Assembly: GCA_964461815.1 (NCBI GenBank)
Contig: CAYWVF010000034.1
Span: 1-14,044 of the forward strand
Length of the DNA stretch: 14,044 nt
Reading direction: 5' to 3'
DNA from: JAAZBA01 sp964461815
GTDB taxonomy: Bacteria; Bacillota; Clostridia; Oscillospirales; QAMX01
Below, one piece after another: positions 6,535-13,990 of the stretch. How positions within the stretch are numbered: position 1 is the first letter of the stretch; the number at the start of each line of letters is the position of its first letter. A program made the translations under genes and the position numbers. Below the pieces are notes generated by a model. That model searched no databases. It was not told where the DNA came from and worked only from the letters and a program-made list of their open reading frames with translations.

Positions 6535-6550
6535 ATTCGGAGGTTTTCTA

Positions 6551-8977
6551 ATGTCTAATATACATCTTATAGGAAATGCACATTTGGATCCTGTCTGGCT
6601 GTGGAGATGGCAGGATGGCTATTCCGAGGTACTTGCAACCTTCAGATCCGCACTTGATCGTATGAAAGAGTTTCCCGAGTATAAATTTACAAGTGCATGT
6701 GCCGCTTATTACGAGTGGGTAAAGGATATAGATCCTGCTATGTTTGACGAGATCAAAGCACGTGTTGCCGAGGGTCGATGGTGTATCGTCGGCGGACAAT
6801 ATATACAGCCCGATTGCAATGCACCGAGTGGCGAAAGCTTTGCACGTCACGGTCTTTACAGTCAAAGATTCTTTCTTGACAATTTCGGCTTGATCGCAAA
6901 GGTAGGCTATAACGTTGACAGCTTCGGTCACTGCGCTAATCTTCCTCAGCTTTTGAAGCTTTGCGGTATAGACAGCTATGCTTTTATGCGTCCTATGAAG
7001 CATGAAAAGGATATTCCCAATTCTCTATTTAATTGGCAGGGAATAGACGGCAGCGTTGTCCGAACGATGCGTATCTCGGACAGCTACGGTGTAAGAAATA
7101 CGGACGGCGTTTTAGATAGACTGATTGAAACTGCCGAGCGTGAGGGTAATGATCTAATGCTTTTCTACGGCGTTGGTAACCATGGAGGAGGCCCTACGAT
7201 ACGCCTGCTAAAGCAGGTTGAAACGGCGATCGATTCACACCGTGGGACGTTACGCTACAGTACTCCGAATGAATATTTTGATGCTGTAAGTGATATCGAT
7301 CTGCCGACAGTAAAGGGTGAATTGCAGCACCATGCAAGAGGCTGCTACAGTGTTGTATCAGCTCTCAAAACCAAGCTCCGCAGGAGCGAGACAGAGTTAA
7401 TGTCTGCTGAGAAATTCAGTGTTGCTTCTCACATGCTGTTTGGCGATAAATACTCTGCAAACGAGCTGATACATGCGTGGAAAAACGTACTTTTCAATCA
7501 ATTTCACGATATTGCAGGTGGATGCTGCATCGAAAGTGCGGTCAATGACGCCCTGGAGCTTTATGACGAAGCACTGTCAACAGCTGCAAAATTATCAAAT
7601 CGTGCGCTCCAAAAAATTGCCTGGAGTATCGACACATCAAATGGGCTCGATCTGGTTGCAAATAAGGATCGTGACTGGCAGCTATGGGAAACCGAGCAAT
7701 TAGGCACTCCTGTTATCGTCTATAATCCGCTTTCCTGGAATGTATCAGCCCCTGTAAAATGCGGTATTCTCGTAAAATCTGTTACGGACAATGATGGCAA
7801 CAGTGTAGCATATCAAGCAATACGTGATGAGCGCACCAACAGAAGTGAAAAATATCAAACAATGTTTATCGCAGATGTCCCGGCATTAGGATATCGTGTT
7901 TACAGATTATACGGTACAGAAGAACATGAAGCGGTCACAGGATATCTTTTGAGCGGTAATAATTTTATCGAAAATAAATATCTCCGAGTTGAAATAGATC
8001 AAAGCTCCGGCTGTATCGCATCAATATTCGACAAAACAAATTCAAAGCAAGTATTCTCGTCCATAGGCTGTTCAGCCGACGTTATCGATATGGCACATTG
8101 TGACACATGGGCACACGATATCGCAAAATTTGATAAAAAGCTCGGCTCCTTTGGCAATGCGACGGTCACTATTCTTGAGTCCGGGCCTGCTCGATCTGTT
8201 ATACGAGCGGTATCCAACTACATGAAATCTACCCTTACTCAGGATTTTATACTGTACACAGACAAAAACAGATTAGATATAGAGACTTCCGTAGACTGGC
8301 AGGAAAAGCTCTGTGCATTGAAGCTGACCTTCAATACCGATCTTGACGATCCTACCGTTGTATGCGATATTCCGTATGGAGCTGTCTCACGTGAGGCAAA
8401 CGGTGAAGAGGAGCATTTCCACAAATGGGCAGATTTATCTGACGGTAGCTACGGAATTGGATTTATTAACGATTCAAAATACAGCTACAGCGCAAGCGGC
8501 TCATCATTCAGCTTGACAGCCATTAACAATGCGATATATGCAGATCATTTTGGCCAGGAGTACCGTGATGAATACTGCAACTTCACTGATATCGGACTTA
8601 CAAGGTTTAAATACTCGATACTACCGCATTCTGGCGATCTTAAAAAAGCCAGCGTTATTCGAAATGCATACGAAGTAAACTATCCCCTGTCTCGCATAGT
8701 CGGTACATTTCACAGTGGTACACTTCCATGCGAGATGTCGCTTATAAACATTTCATCCGAAAGTGTTATTGCAGAGGTGCTAAAGCTTTCGGAGGACGGA
8801 CTTGCCTATATATTGAGATGCTATGAGATCAACGGCGAAAGCGCAGATGTTACGATATCTCTCCCATATATCAGTCGCTGTATCAACACAGTATTCAGTT
8901 CACATGAGATAAAAACATTCTATATTCCATTCGACAGCTCTCAAGAAATCAGAGAGACCAACTTTTTGGAATTATGA
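6551..8977 (+). CDS. Glycoside hydrolase family 38 alpha-mannosidase
   Basis: The product is 808 residues and should hydrolyse terminal alpha-linked mannose by a retaining mechanism with a bound metal ion. The N-terminal catalytic domain starts at once with NAHLDPVWLW: H11 and D13 are the expected metal ligands. GYNVDSFGH supplies the nucleophile D123, YGVGNHGGGPT lies at 206-216, and the fourth ligand H319 is in NQFHD. A helical middle domain (about 265-345) and a long C-terminal beta-rich region (about 370-808) complete the family layout. All catalytic residues are present. There is no signal peptide or membrane segment, so it acts in the cytosol on imported oligosaccharides. The start has GGAGG 7 nt upstream and lies 16 bp after the regulator stop, so the two are one operon. 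The linkage and true substrate (N-glycan, yeast mannan or other alpha-mannoside) cannot be read from sequence. Confidence 0.95.
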   Translation: MSNIHLIGNAHLDPVWLWRWQDGYSEVLATFRSALDRMKEFPEYKFTSACAAYYEWVKDIDPAMFDEIKARVAEGRWCIVGGQYIQPDCNAPSGESFARHGLYSQRFFLDNFGLIAKVGYNVDSFGHCANLPQLLKLCGIDSYAFMRPMKHEKDIPNSLFNWQGIDGSVVRTMRISDSYGVRNTDGVLDRLIETAEREGNDLMLFYGVGNHGGGPTIRLLKQVETAIDSHRGTLRYSTPNEYFDAVSDIDLPTVKGELQHHARGCYSVVSALKTKLRRSETELMSAEKFSVASHMLFGDKYSANELIHAWKNVLFNQFHDIAGGCCIESAVNDALELYDEALSTAAKLSNRALQKIAWSIDTSNGLDLVANKDRDWQLWETEQLGTPVIVYNPLSWNVSAPVKCGILVKSVTDNDGNSVAYQAIRDERTNRSEKYQTMFIADVPALGYRVYRLYGTEEHEAVTGYLLSGNNFIENKYLRVEIDQSSGCIASIFDKTNSKQVFSSIGCSADVIDMAHCDTWAHDIAKFDKKLGSFGNATVTILESGPARSVIRAVSNYMKSTLTQDFILYTDKNRLDIETSVDWQEKLCALKLTFNTDLDDPTVVCDIPYGAVSREANGEEEHFHKWADLSDGSYGIGFINDSKYSYSASGSSFSLTAINNAIYADHFGQEYRDEYCNFTDIGLTRFKYSILPHSGDLKKASVIRNAYEVNYPLSRIVGTFHSGTLPCEMSLINISSESVIAEVLKLSEDGLAYILRCYEINGESADVTISLPYISRCINTVFSSHEIKTFYIPFDSSQEIRETNFLEL

Positions 8978-9031
8978 TAGTATATAAACTGACTTAAGGT
9001 TTAAAAATATAAAAAGAAAAGGAGAAAAAAT

Positions 9032-9346
9032 ATGGCAGTATTAAAAATAACAAAAGACACCTTCGCTTCTGAAGTTGAAGGATCCGATATCCCTGTATTG
9101 ATAGATTTTTGGGCAGCATGGTGCGGACCGTGCAGAATGCTTGCACCTACGGTCGAGGAGCTTGGGGCTGAGCTTGACGGAAAGGTAAAGGTCGCAAAGA
9201 TAAACGTTGATGAAGAGCCTGAGCTTGCAATACGTTTTGGAGTCATGAGCATACCGACTCTTATTGTCATTAAAAACGGCAAGGTCACAGCATCTGCTCT
9301 CGGAGTACAGCCGAAGGAAGATATATTAAGTCTTTTAGACAAATAA
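9032..9346 (+). CDS. trxA: Thioredoxin
   Basis: The product is 104 residues, the standard length of a single-domain cytosolic thioredoxin, which reduces protein disulfides using electrons from thioredoxin reductase. The active site WCGPC is at 30-34 (C31 and C34), preceded by the usual DFWAAW. The cis-proline P75 is in SIPT, and the PTLIVIKNGK strand and the C-terminal helix are intact. An AAAGGAG ribosome binding site sits 7-8 nt before the ATG. It lies 54 bp after the mannosidase gene with no terminator between, so read-through from that operon is possible; I see no convincing promoter of its own. No reductase gene is nearby. Confidence 0.96.
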   Translation: MAVLKITKDTFASEVEGSDIPVLIDFWAAWCGPCRMLAPTVEELGAELDGKVKVAKINVDEEPELAIRFGVMSIPTLIVIKNGKVTASALGVQPKEDILSLLDK

Positions 9347-9386
9347 AAAAAGTGGTAACCGTAAATACACGGTTACCACTTTTTTA
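9345..9386. terminator. Bidirectional terminator shared by trxA and ispE
   Basis: AGTGGTAACCGT (9351-9362) pairs with 9369-9380 around a 6-nt loop, and the stem is extended by flanking A and T runs (9346-9350 with 9381-9385). With A residues on one side and T residues on the other it reads as a strong terminator on both strands. The ispE stop codon (9384-9386 on plus) lies within the T run. Confidence 0.88.
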
Positions 9387-10274
9387 TATCGATTCTATTT
9401 CACTATCAGAGCAAAACGGTCTGGGTTCGGCGATGAAAGTATCTGAAAATTGCGGATGAAGAGCATCATACGCTTTTTTTGCAGATACAGAGCTTTCGAA
9501 TATTCCAAATACTGTTGGACCGCTTCCACTCATTACCGATCCGAGTGCGCCTGAGCCTAGCATCGTACTCTTTATTTCACCTATCACTGTATGCTCTGAG
9601 CCTGTCACCTCTTCCAGAACATTATATAATCTTCTGGATATTCCCGACAGATCCGATGATGAAATGCATTCAAGTATACCCTTAGTATCTGGGCGCAGGA
9701 CGATCTTTGATGCATTTATCTTTGAAAACACATAAGGTGTTGAGACTGAAAATGCAGGCTTACATATTACTATATAGCAATGCGGTATCAGCGGCAGAGG
9801 CGTAAGCTTATCACCTATCCCCTCTGCAAGCGCAGTTCCGCCTATAATACAATATGGGATGTCAGAGCCAAGCGTTACTGCCATTGCGCGAAGCTGCTCT
9901 GAGCTGTAGCCTGTATTATATGCCTTATTTAAAAGTCTCAGTGTAGCGGCAGCATCTGTGCTTCCCCCGGCAAGTCCGGCCGTTACAGGGATTTTTTTCT
10001 CAAGCTCGATCCTGAGTCCGTCGCACTTAATACCGCTTACACTGTAGAACAGCTCTGCTGCCGAGACAACAAGATTTCGCCTGTCTGTGGGAAGATATTT
10101 TAAATTCGATGTCATTTCAATACCGCTTCCGACACCTGTTTCTATAGTGAGCCTGTCATATAAAGAGACACTTTGCATTACCATGCAAAGGTTATGATAT
10201 CCATCCGGGCGCTTGTTAACAACGTCAAGTGAAATATTTATTTTGGCATTGGCATTTATAGAGTATTTATTCAT
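9384..10274 (-). CDS. ispE: 4-diphosphocytidyl-2-C-methyl-D-erythritol kinase
   Basis: The product is 296 residues, normal length for IspE, which phosphorylates the 2-hydroxyl of CDP-methylerythritol in the non-mevalonate isoprenoid pathway. It is a GHMP-fold kinase. The N-terminal substrate motif AKINISLDVVNKRPDGYHNL begins at residue 10. The ATP-binding glycine/serine loop IPVTAGLAGGSTDAAA lies at 95-110 and GSDIPYCIIGGTALAEG at 136-152. The C-terminal GHMP motif MSGSGPTVFGIF is at 248-259. The frame is open to 10301, but the ATG at 10274 has GGAGG at the right distance and begins at the family's usual N-terminus. It follows the PHP phosphatase gene by 23 bp on the same strand. The cell therefore uses the MEP route. 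Confidence 0.95.
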   Translation of the reverse strand: MNKYSINANAKINISLDVVNKRPDGYHNLCMVMQSVSLYDRLTIETGVGSGIEMTSNLKYLPTDRRNLVVSAAELFYSVSGIKCDGLRIELEKKIPVTAGLAGGSTDAAATLRLLNKAYNTGYSSEQLRAMAVTLGSDIPYCIIGGTALAEGIGDKLTPLPLIPHCYIVICKPAFSVSTPYVFSKINASKIVLRPDTKGILECISSSDLSGISRRLYNVLEEVTGSEHTVIGEIKSTMLGSGALGSVMSGSGPTVFGIFESSVSAKKAYDALHPQFSDTFIAEPRPFCSDSEIESI

Positions 10275-10297
10275 ATTTACCTCCGCTTTCAGTAATA

Positions 10298-11119
10298 TCA
10301 ATCCAAAACAGGTTTCCTGTCGGAAAATCGTGTTATGACTTTCAATCCGTAGGTTTTAGCCAGCTCGGCAGCCTCCGGAATGCAAAGTCCTACAAGCTTT
10401 GCACTGTGTGAGTCACTTCCTGTTGTCACCATCGAACCGCCTAGATCCTTATAAAGCTTAAGTACCCATGGCTCGGGACTGATTCGATCAAACCATCTTG
10501 ACCTTCCGTTTGTATTCAGCTCAAGCGCGATATTATGCGATACGACTTCACGCAGCACCTCGGCTACTGCATCACGGTACTTCGAGAGACATGCCGGAGC
10601 AGGAATGAAGCCTTCCATAACACGAACCGGGTAGTCGAGATGTGCAAGAGAATCAAGCATTCCGGATCTAACAAGCTCTACATTTTCTTTATAATACGAA
10701 TCAAAAAGCTCATCGAGATTCTGCTTTGAGTAATCCAGATAATAATAATCCGCATAATTTGTGGTTGCCGTCTGATGAATCGAGCCTAAAACAAAATCGA
10801 AGTCATGTTCTGCGATAAAACGCCTTGCAGCATCGATATCATGGTGAGACTGCCCCAGCTCAATAGCATATATAACATTCAGCTTATTTCCATATTTTTC
10901 ACGTGCCGATAACACGGCTTTACGAGCATCATTTGCACGCTGCTCATAGTATACCCTGTCATCATCCCCAACAGCCTTGACGTCTTTAGGTAGAATATCA
11001 TAGTGCTCTGTAAATGCTACGCTTCCAATGCCGCGCTCGATAGCGGCCATGCACATTTCATCTATGCTTCCCTTGCCGTCAAACGAAAAAGTAGAATGCA
11101 TGTGTAGATCAGCGTACAT
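10298..11119 (-). CDS. PHP-family phosphatase, histidinol-phosphatase (HisJ) type
   Basis: The product is 273 residues, a usual HisJ/HisK-type size. Metal-binding residues of the PHP fold are seen in order: DLHMHST (H6, H8), FTEHYD (E38, H39), E87 in AIELGQSHH, GSIHQ (H115), AHLD (H160) and TGSDSH (D236, H238). These bind a trinuclear metal centre that hydrolyses a phosphate monoester; the name gene would dephosphorylate L-histidinol phosphate in histidine synthesis. The HisJ family is broad and no other his gene is near, so the substrate is not certain. The ATG at 11119 has a GGAAGG-type ribosome binding site. The ispE gene starts 23 bp after its stop, suggesting one operon, with no evident metabolic link between the two. 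Confidence 0.88.
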   Translation of the reverse strand: MYADLHMHSTFSFDGKGSIDEMCMAAIERGIGSVAFTEHYDILPKDVKAVGDDDRVYYEQRANDARKAVLSAREKYGNKLNVIYAIELGQSHHDIDAARRFIAEHDFDFVLGSIHQTATTNYADYYYLDYSKQNLDELFDSYYKENVELVRSGMLDSLAHLDYPVRVMEGFIPAPACLSKYRDAVAEVLREVVSHNIALELNTNGRSRWFDRISPEPWVLKLYKDLGGSMVTTGSDSHSAKLVGLCIPEAAELAKTYGLKVITRFSDRKPVLD

Positions 11120-11154
11120 ATTAAAACAACCTTCCTAATGTAAGATATATATTT

Positions 11155-11160
11155 ATTATA
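11155..11160 (-). promoter_or_regulatory. -10 box for the PHP phosphatase/ispE operon
   Basis: A perfect TATAAT on the minus strand lies 35 bp before the start codon, with AT-rich context. The -35 region 17 bp upstream (TTTTCT) is a poor match, so only the -10 is supported. Confidence 0.45.
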
Positions 11161-11239
11161 ATATATTTGACCGAAAAAGAAAACATTTGATACATAGAAA
11201 AAACAAACATAGTTCAGGTCAAATTATGTCCTGTTTTGG

Positions 11240-11268
11240 TTGACTTTGCATATACGTTATGATAAAAT
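11240..11268 (+). promoter_or_regulatory. Sigma-A promoter for the deacetylase-like operon
   Basis: TTGACT (11240-11245), a 17-bp spacer and TAAAAT (11263-11268) differ from consensus at one base each. The predicted start, near 11275, gives a short leader before the ATG at 11308. It also shows that the upstream ATG at 11269 is not the start. Confidence 0.72.
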
Positions 11269-11307
11269 ATGTGTGGTAAATTATCATTACCTTGCGGAGG
11301 TCTAGCT

Positions 11308-12459
11308 ATGAAGAAAGTATGTCTACCAAACAGTTTTCAAATCGTAATAGACGATGTAGGCTGGAGATGCGGAAAGGATACTCGCTATAAAGGTGGACCG
11401 TCACGTTCAGGTGTTGAGCACAGAAATCATACGGCAAATGATTACCTTGCAATAGTCGAGCTCGGCAAAAGACTTGGTATGCGTATAAAATGTGCCTTTG
11501 TAATAGGCGAATGGGATAGAACTAATCTTTTAAGAGACGTTCCCTACGCTACCGAATTTTTTGATGAGTGGGACAATGCATCCAGGATAGATAAAAACAT
11601 CGACGAATTTGCCGATATAATAAAAAACAACCGTGATTACTTTGAAATTGCATTACACGGGTGTTTGCATGAATACTGGACAGATAAGCATTCCGGAATG
11701 ATGCCTGAATTTTACTCAAGGAAAAACGGAAAGCCACACAAAATGCTGGAAGTGGATGCTGTAAAACGTCATATTGAGGCTTTTTTCGCACTTCTGGAGC
11801 AAAACGGTCTTCCGACTGACATAAGAAGCTTCGTTCCGCCGAACTTTGCCTATGTTTTTTCTCGCGGAGAAAACGAATTATCATATATATTAAAGGATTA
11901 TGGTATTAAATACATTTCAACACCATATTCTTCCATGCTGATACGAGATGATACCGTTCCGGAAATAGCTGCTGTTGAAAACGGTATTATAACAGTAAAT
12001 AGGACGAATGATTTTACAAAATGGGAAACGATCAACGCTCCCATACCGGGTAAGATCAAGAGAAGCTACTACGGTATGCACTGGCCTAATATACTTCACG
12101 CCGATCCCGACAGAAATATGGAGGTAATCGATAAATGGGGCAAGTACTTCGAGCAATATAAGGATGATTTTGAGATCCTTTTTGCCGGTGAAAACGGTAT
12201 GGCTTCTTCACAGGCTCTTTATAAACGTTATACAAAAACAACGGTCACACCTGACTGCATAACTCTTGACTTTACAGAGGTAGATAAGCAAGGCGCTGTC
12301 GGATTGTATCCCGAGGTCTGTCTTAACTTTACAAAGGACTGTGTACCAACATGTGAAGACGGTGCAGAGCTTTCACTGTTCTATGCACGTGAGAACTTTA
12401 ATTGCTATAAGCTCACAAGACTCGAACCTAAAAAAGCCGTTCTCAGAGTACGATTCTAA
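11308..12459 (+). CDS. Polysaccharide deacetylase-like (NodB-fold) protein
   Basis: The product is 383 residues. The first 260 or so fit the NodB/carbohydrate esterase 4-like fold. Motif 1 is VIDDVGW (D15, D16). Motif 2 is HGCLH (H117, H121), the spacing of the zinc histidines. Motif 3-like RSFVPPNF at 173-180 has the Arg and Pro. C-terminal residues (about 300-383) form a separate, beta-rich region (TVTPDCITLDFTEV... VLRVRF) not found in simple deacetylases. There is no signal peptide, which is unusual for enzymes acting on the wall, so it may be cytosolic or belong to a different substrate class such as DUF2334-type proteins. The ATG at 11308 is chosen because GGAGG precedes it by 7 nt. Its stop overlaps the next start (TAATG). 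The substrate is unknown. Confidence 0.75.
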   Translation: MKKVCLPNSFQIVIDDVGWRCGKDTRYKGGPSRSGVEHRNHTANDYLAIVELGKRLGMRIKCAFVIGEWDRTNLLRDVPYATEFFDEWDNASRIDKNIDEFADIIKNNRDYFEIALHGCLHEYWTDKHSGMMPEFYSRKNGKPHKMLEVDAVKRHIEAFFALLEQNGLPTDIRSFVPPNFAYVFSRGENELSYILKDYGIKYISTPYSSMLIRDDTVPEIAAVENGIITVNRTNDFTKWETINAPIPGKIKRSYYGMHWPNILHADPDRNMEVIDKWGKYFEQYKDDFEILFAGENGMASSQALYKRYTKTTVTPDCITLDFTEVDKQGAVGLYPEVCLNFTKDCVPTCEDGAELSLFYARENFNCYKLTRLEPKKAVLRVRF

Positions 12460-12734
12460 TGGATAATATATTAAAAAGCACTGTCGCTACATATCTTCTG
12501 ATCGTAAACATTATTGCATTTACAATGATGCTGCTTGACAAGTCATGTGCAAAATTCAGAAAGCCGAGGATCCCGGAGGCGATACTTCTTATGATAGCAT
12601 TTATCGGCGGAGCATTCGGAGAGCTTCTCGGAATGTTTACCTTCAGGCACAAAACAAGGCATCTTAAATTTACGATCTGTGTGCCGTTATTTCTGACACT
12701 GCATATTATAACTATTTGCTTTAAACTTACGTAA
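12459..12734 (+). CDS. DUF1294 family membrane protein
   Basis: The product is 91 residues. Hydrophobic segments occur at about 8-26, 42-58 and 70-88, separated by short conserved loops. The pattern LLDKSCAKFRKPRIPEAILLMIAFIGGAFGELLGMFTFRHKTRHLKF matches the DUF1294 family core in my recollection (DK..A, RIPE, GG..G, GM..FRHKT.H..F). The family has no established biochemical role. The start ATG overlaps the preceding stop codon by one base and has no ribosome binding site of its own, so translation probably depends on the upstream gene. The downstream CapA-like gene follows after 23 bp. Confidence 0.88.
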   Translation: MDNILKSTVATYLLIVNIIAFTMMLLDKSCAKFRKPRIPEAILLMIAFIGGAFGELLGMFTFRHKTRHLKFTICVPLFLTLHIITICFKLT

Positions 12735-12757
12735 ATAATATATTGGAGGAGAAAACA

Positions 12758-13849
12758 ATGAGTATTATTATCGGCGGTGATATTTGCCCTACAGATATCA
12801 CTATGGAAAAGTTTGAAAACGGCGATATCGAAGGTCTTTTTGGAACCGCAACTGCACTTTTCGAAAGAGCATCAAAAACAATCATCAATCTTGAATGTGC
12901 TTTGACAGAGTCCGATACACCTATCAGAAAATGCGGTCCAAATCTGAGAGCTAAACCGATCGTAGCGAAAACACTTAAAAAGCTCGGCGTAGATATCTGC
13001 GGACTTTCTAACAATCACGTATTTGACTATGGAATGCCCGGATTCAAAGATACATTGAAAGCGCTGGACGAAGAAGGCATCGCATATACAGGTATCGGTG
13101 AAAATGAGCAGGATGCAAGAAAGCCTTACTATTTTGAAGCCGAGGGCAAAAAATTTGCACTTGTCTGCGTAGCAGAGCACGAATACAGCTATGCGCTGAG
13201 AAACAAAGCCGGTGTATGGGGCTTTGATCCGTTTGAAGCTATGGAAGATATATCAAAAGCTAAAGAAAATGCTGATTTTGTTATCGTTATGTACCACGGC
13301 GGTAAAGAACAGTGTGAATATCCGTCACCCAGACTTCGCAGAGCATGTCAGGCTATGGCAAGAGCAGGTGCAGACGTTATTCTTTGTCAGCACAGTCATT
13401 GCATCGGTGTATACGAAGAATATAACGGTACACACATAATGTACGGTCAGGGCAATTTCCAATTCATTGCACATCCGGAGCATCCGCATTGGCAAAGCGG
13501 TACACTGGTAGAGCTTGAAGTAAGTGATAAGCTTGGATTCAAGGTATATCCTCTTATAGTTAATAATGATGGTGTTACACTCGCACAGGGCAGTGAAAAG
13601 CAGACGATCATGAACGCTATCATGGAGCGTGGTGAGATACTTCTTGACGAAGATAAATGGCTTGCAGAGTGGAACAAGTTCTGTAAATCCGTTGAGGAAG
13701 GCTATAGAAAAGGAATTGCCGTAGCATTTGCAAACGGCGGAAATGTGCCTGCTGAAATATTCCCCCACTACCTTGATTGTGAAGCGCATACAGATGTGTG
13801 GCGTGAGCTGTATAAAACATGGCATGGTTGGGGTACCGACGAGGTTTGA
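12758..13849 (+). CDS. CapA-family metallophosphoesterase
   Basis: The product is 363 residues and belongs to the CapA/PgsA-type calcineurin-like phosphoesterase group. Residues in order are GGDICP (D8), NLECALT (E46), LSNNHVFDYG (N86, H87), VMYHGGKE (H180), CQHSHCIG (H212, H214) and YGQGNFQF (N233), the usual metal-binding set. About 120 residues after the core are helical and charged. Family members take part in poly-gamma-glutamate or capsule production, or act as phosphatases of unknown substrate. There is no N-terminal membrane anchor or signal peptide, unlike the PGA-synthesis CapA, so that role is unlikely here. The start is the ATG at 12758, with GGAGG 8 nt upstream. It is the third gene of the operon, 23 bp after the DUF1294 gene. 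Confidence 0.9.
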   Translation: MSIIIGGDICPTDITMEKFENGDIEGLFGTATALFERASKTIINLECALTESDTPIRKCGPNLRAKPIVAKTLKKLGVDICGLSNNHVFDYGMPGFKDTLKALDEEGIAYTGIGENEQDARKPYYFEAEGKKFALVCVAEHEYSYALRNKAGVWGFDPFEAMEDISKAKENADFVIVMYHGGKEQCEYPSPRLRRACQAMARAGADVILCQHSHCIGVYEEYNGTHIMYGQGNFQFIAHPEHPHWQSGTLVELEVSDKLGFKVYPLIVNNDGVTLAQGSEKQTIMNAIMERGEILLDEDKWLAEWNKFCKSVEEGYRKGIAVAFANGGNVPAEIFPHYLDCEAHTDVWRELYKTWHGWGTDEV

Positions 13850-13861
13850 CAAAGTAATAAC

Positions 13862-13906
13862 ATCCTGCTGTATTGATCCTATCAATGCAGCAGGATTTCT
13901 GTATTT
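13862..13906 (+). terminator. Rho-independent terminator after the CapA-like gene
   Basis: A 16-bp stem with one G-U pair (13862-13877 with 13881-13896) and a 3-nt loop is followed by TTTCTGTATTT. It lies 13 bp after the stop and closes the three-gene operon. Confidence 0.8.
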
Positions 13907-13933
13907 AATTGAATTACACGCTGTAAATTTTTC

Positions 13934-13962
13934 TTGACATTTATATTTGCTCATGCTATAAT
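13934..13962 (+). promoter_or_regulatory. Perfect consensus promoter for the tRNA
   Basis: TTGACA (13934-13939), exactly 17 bp, then TATAAT (13957-13962). Transcription should start near 13969, about 22 bases before the mature tRNA end. Confidence 0.92.
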
Positions 13963-13990
13963 ATATTGGTATTCGAAATTGAATATGTTC

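Noticed and set aside
6548..7003. 151-codon minus-strand frame opposite the GH38 start
   Set aside because: Overlaps the catalytic core of a clear GH38 gene; composition is that of an antisense shadow.
13325..13954. 209-codon minus-strand open frame opposite the CapA-like gene
   Set aside because: The plus-strand frame has all CapA motifs; the reverse frame crosses the terminator and has no recognisable features.
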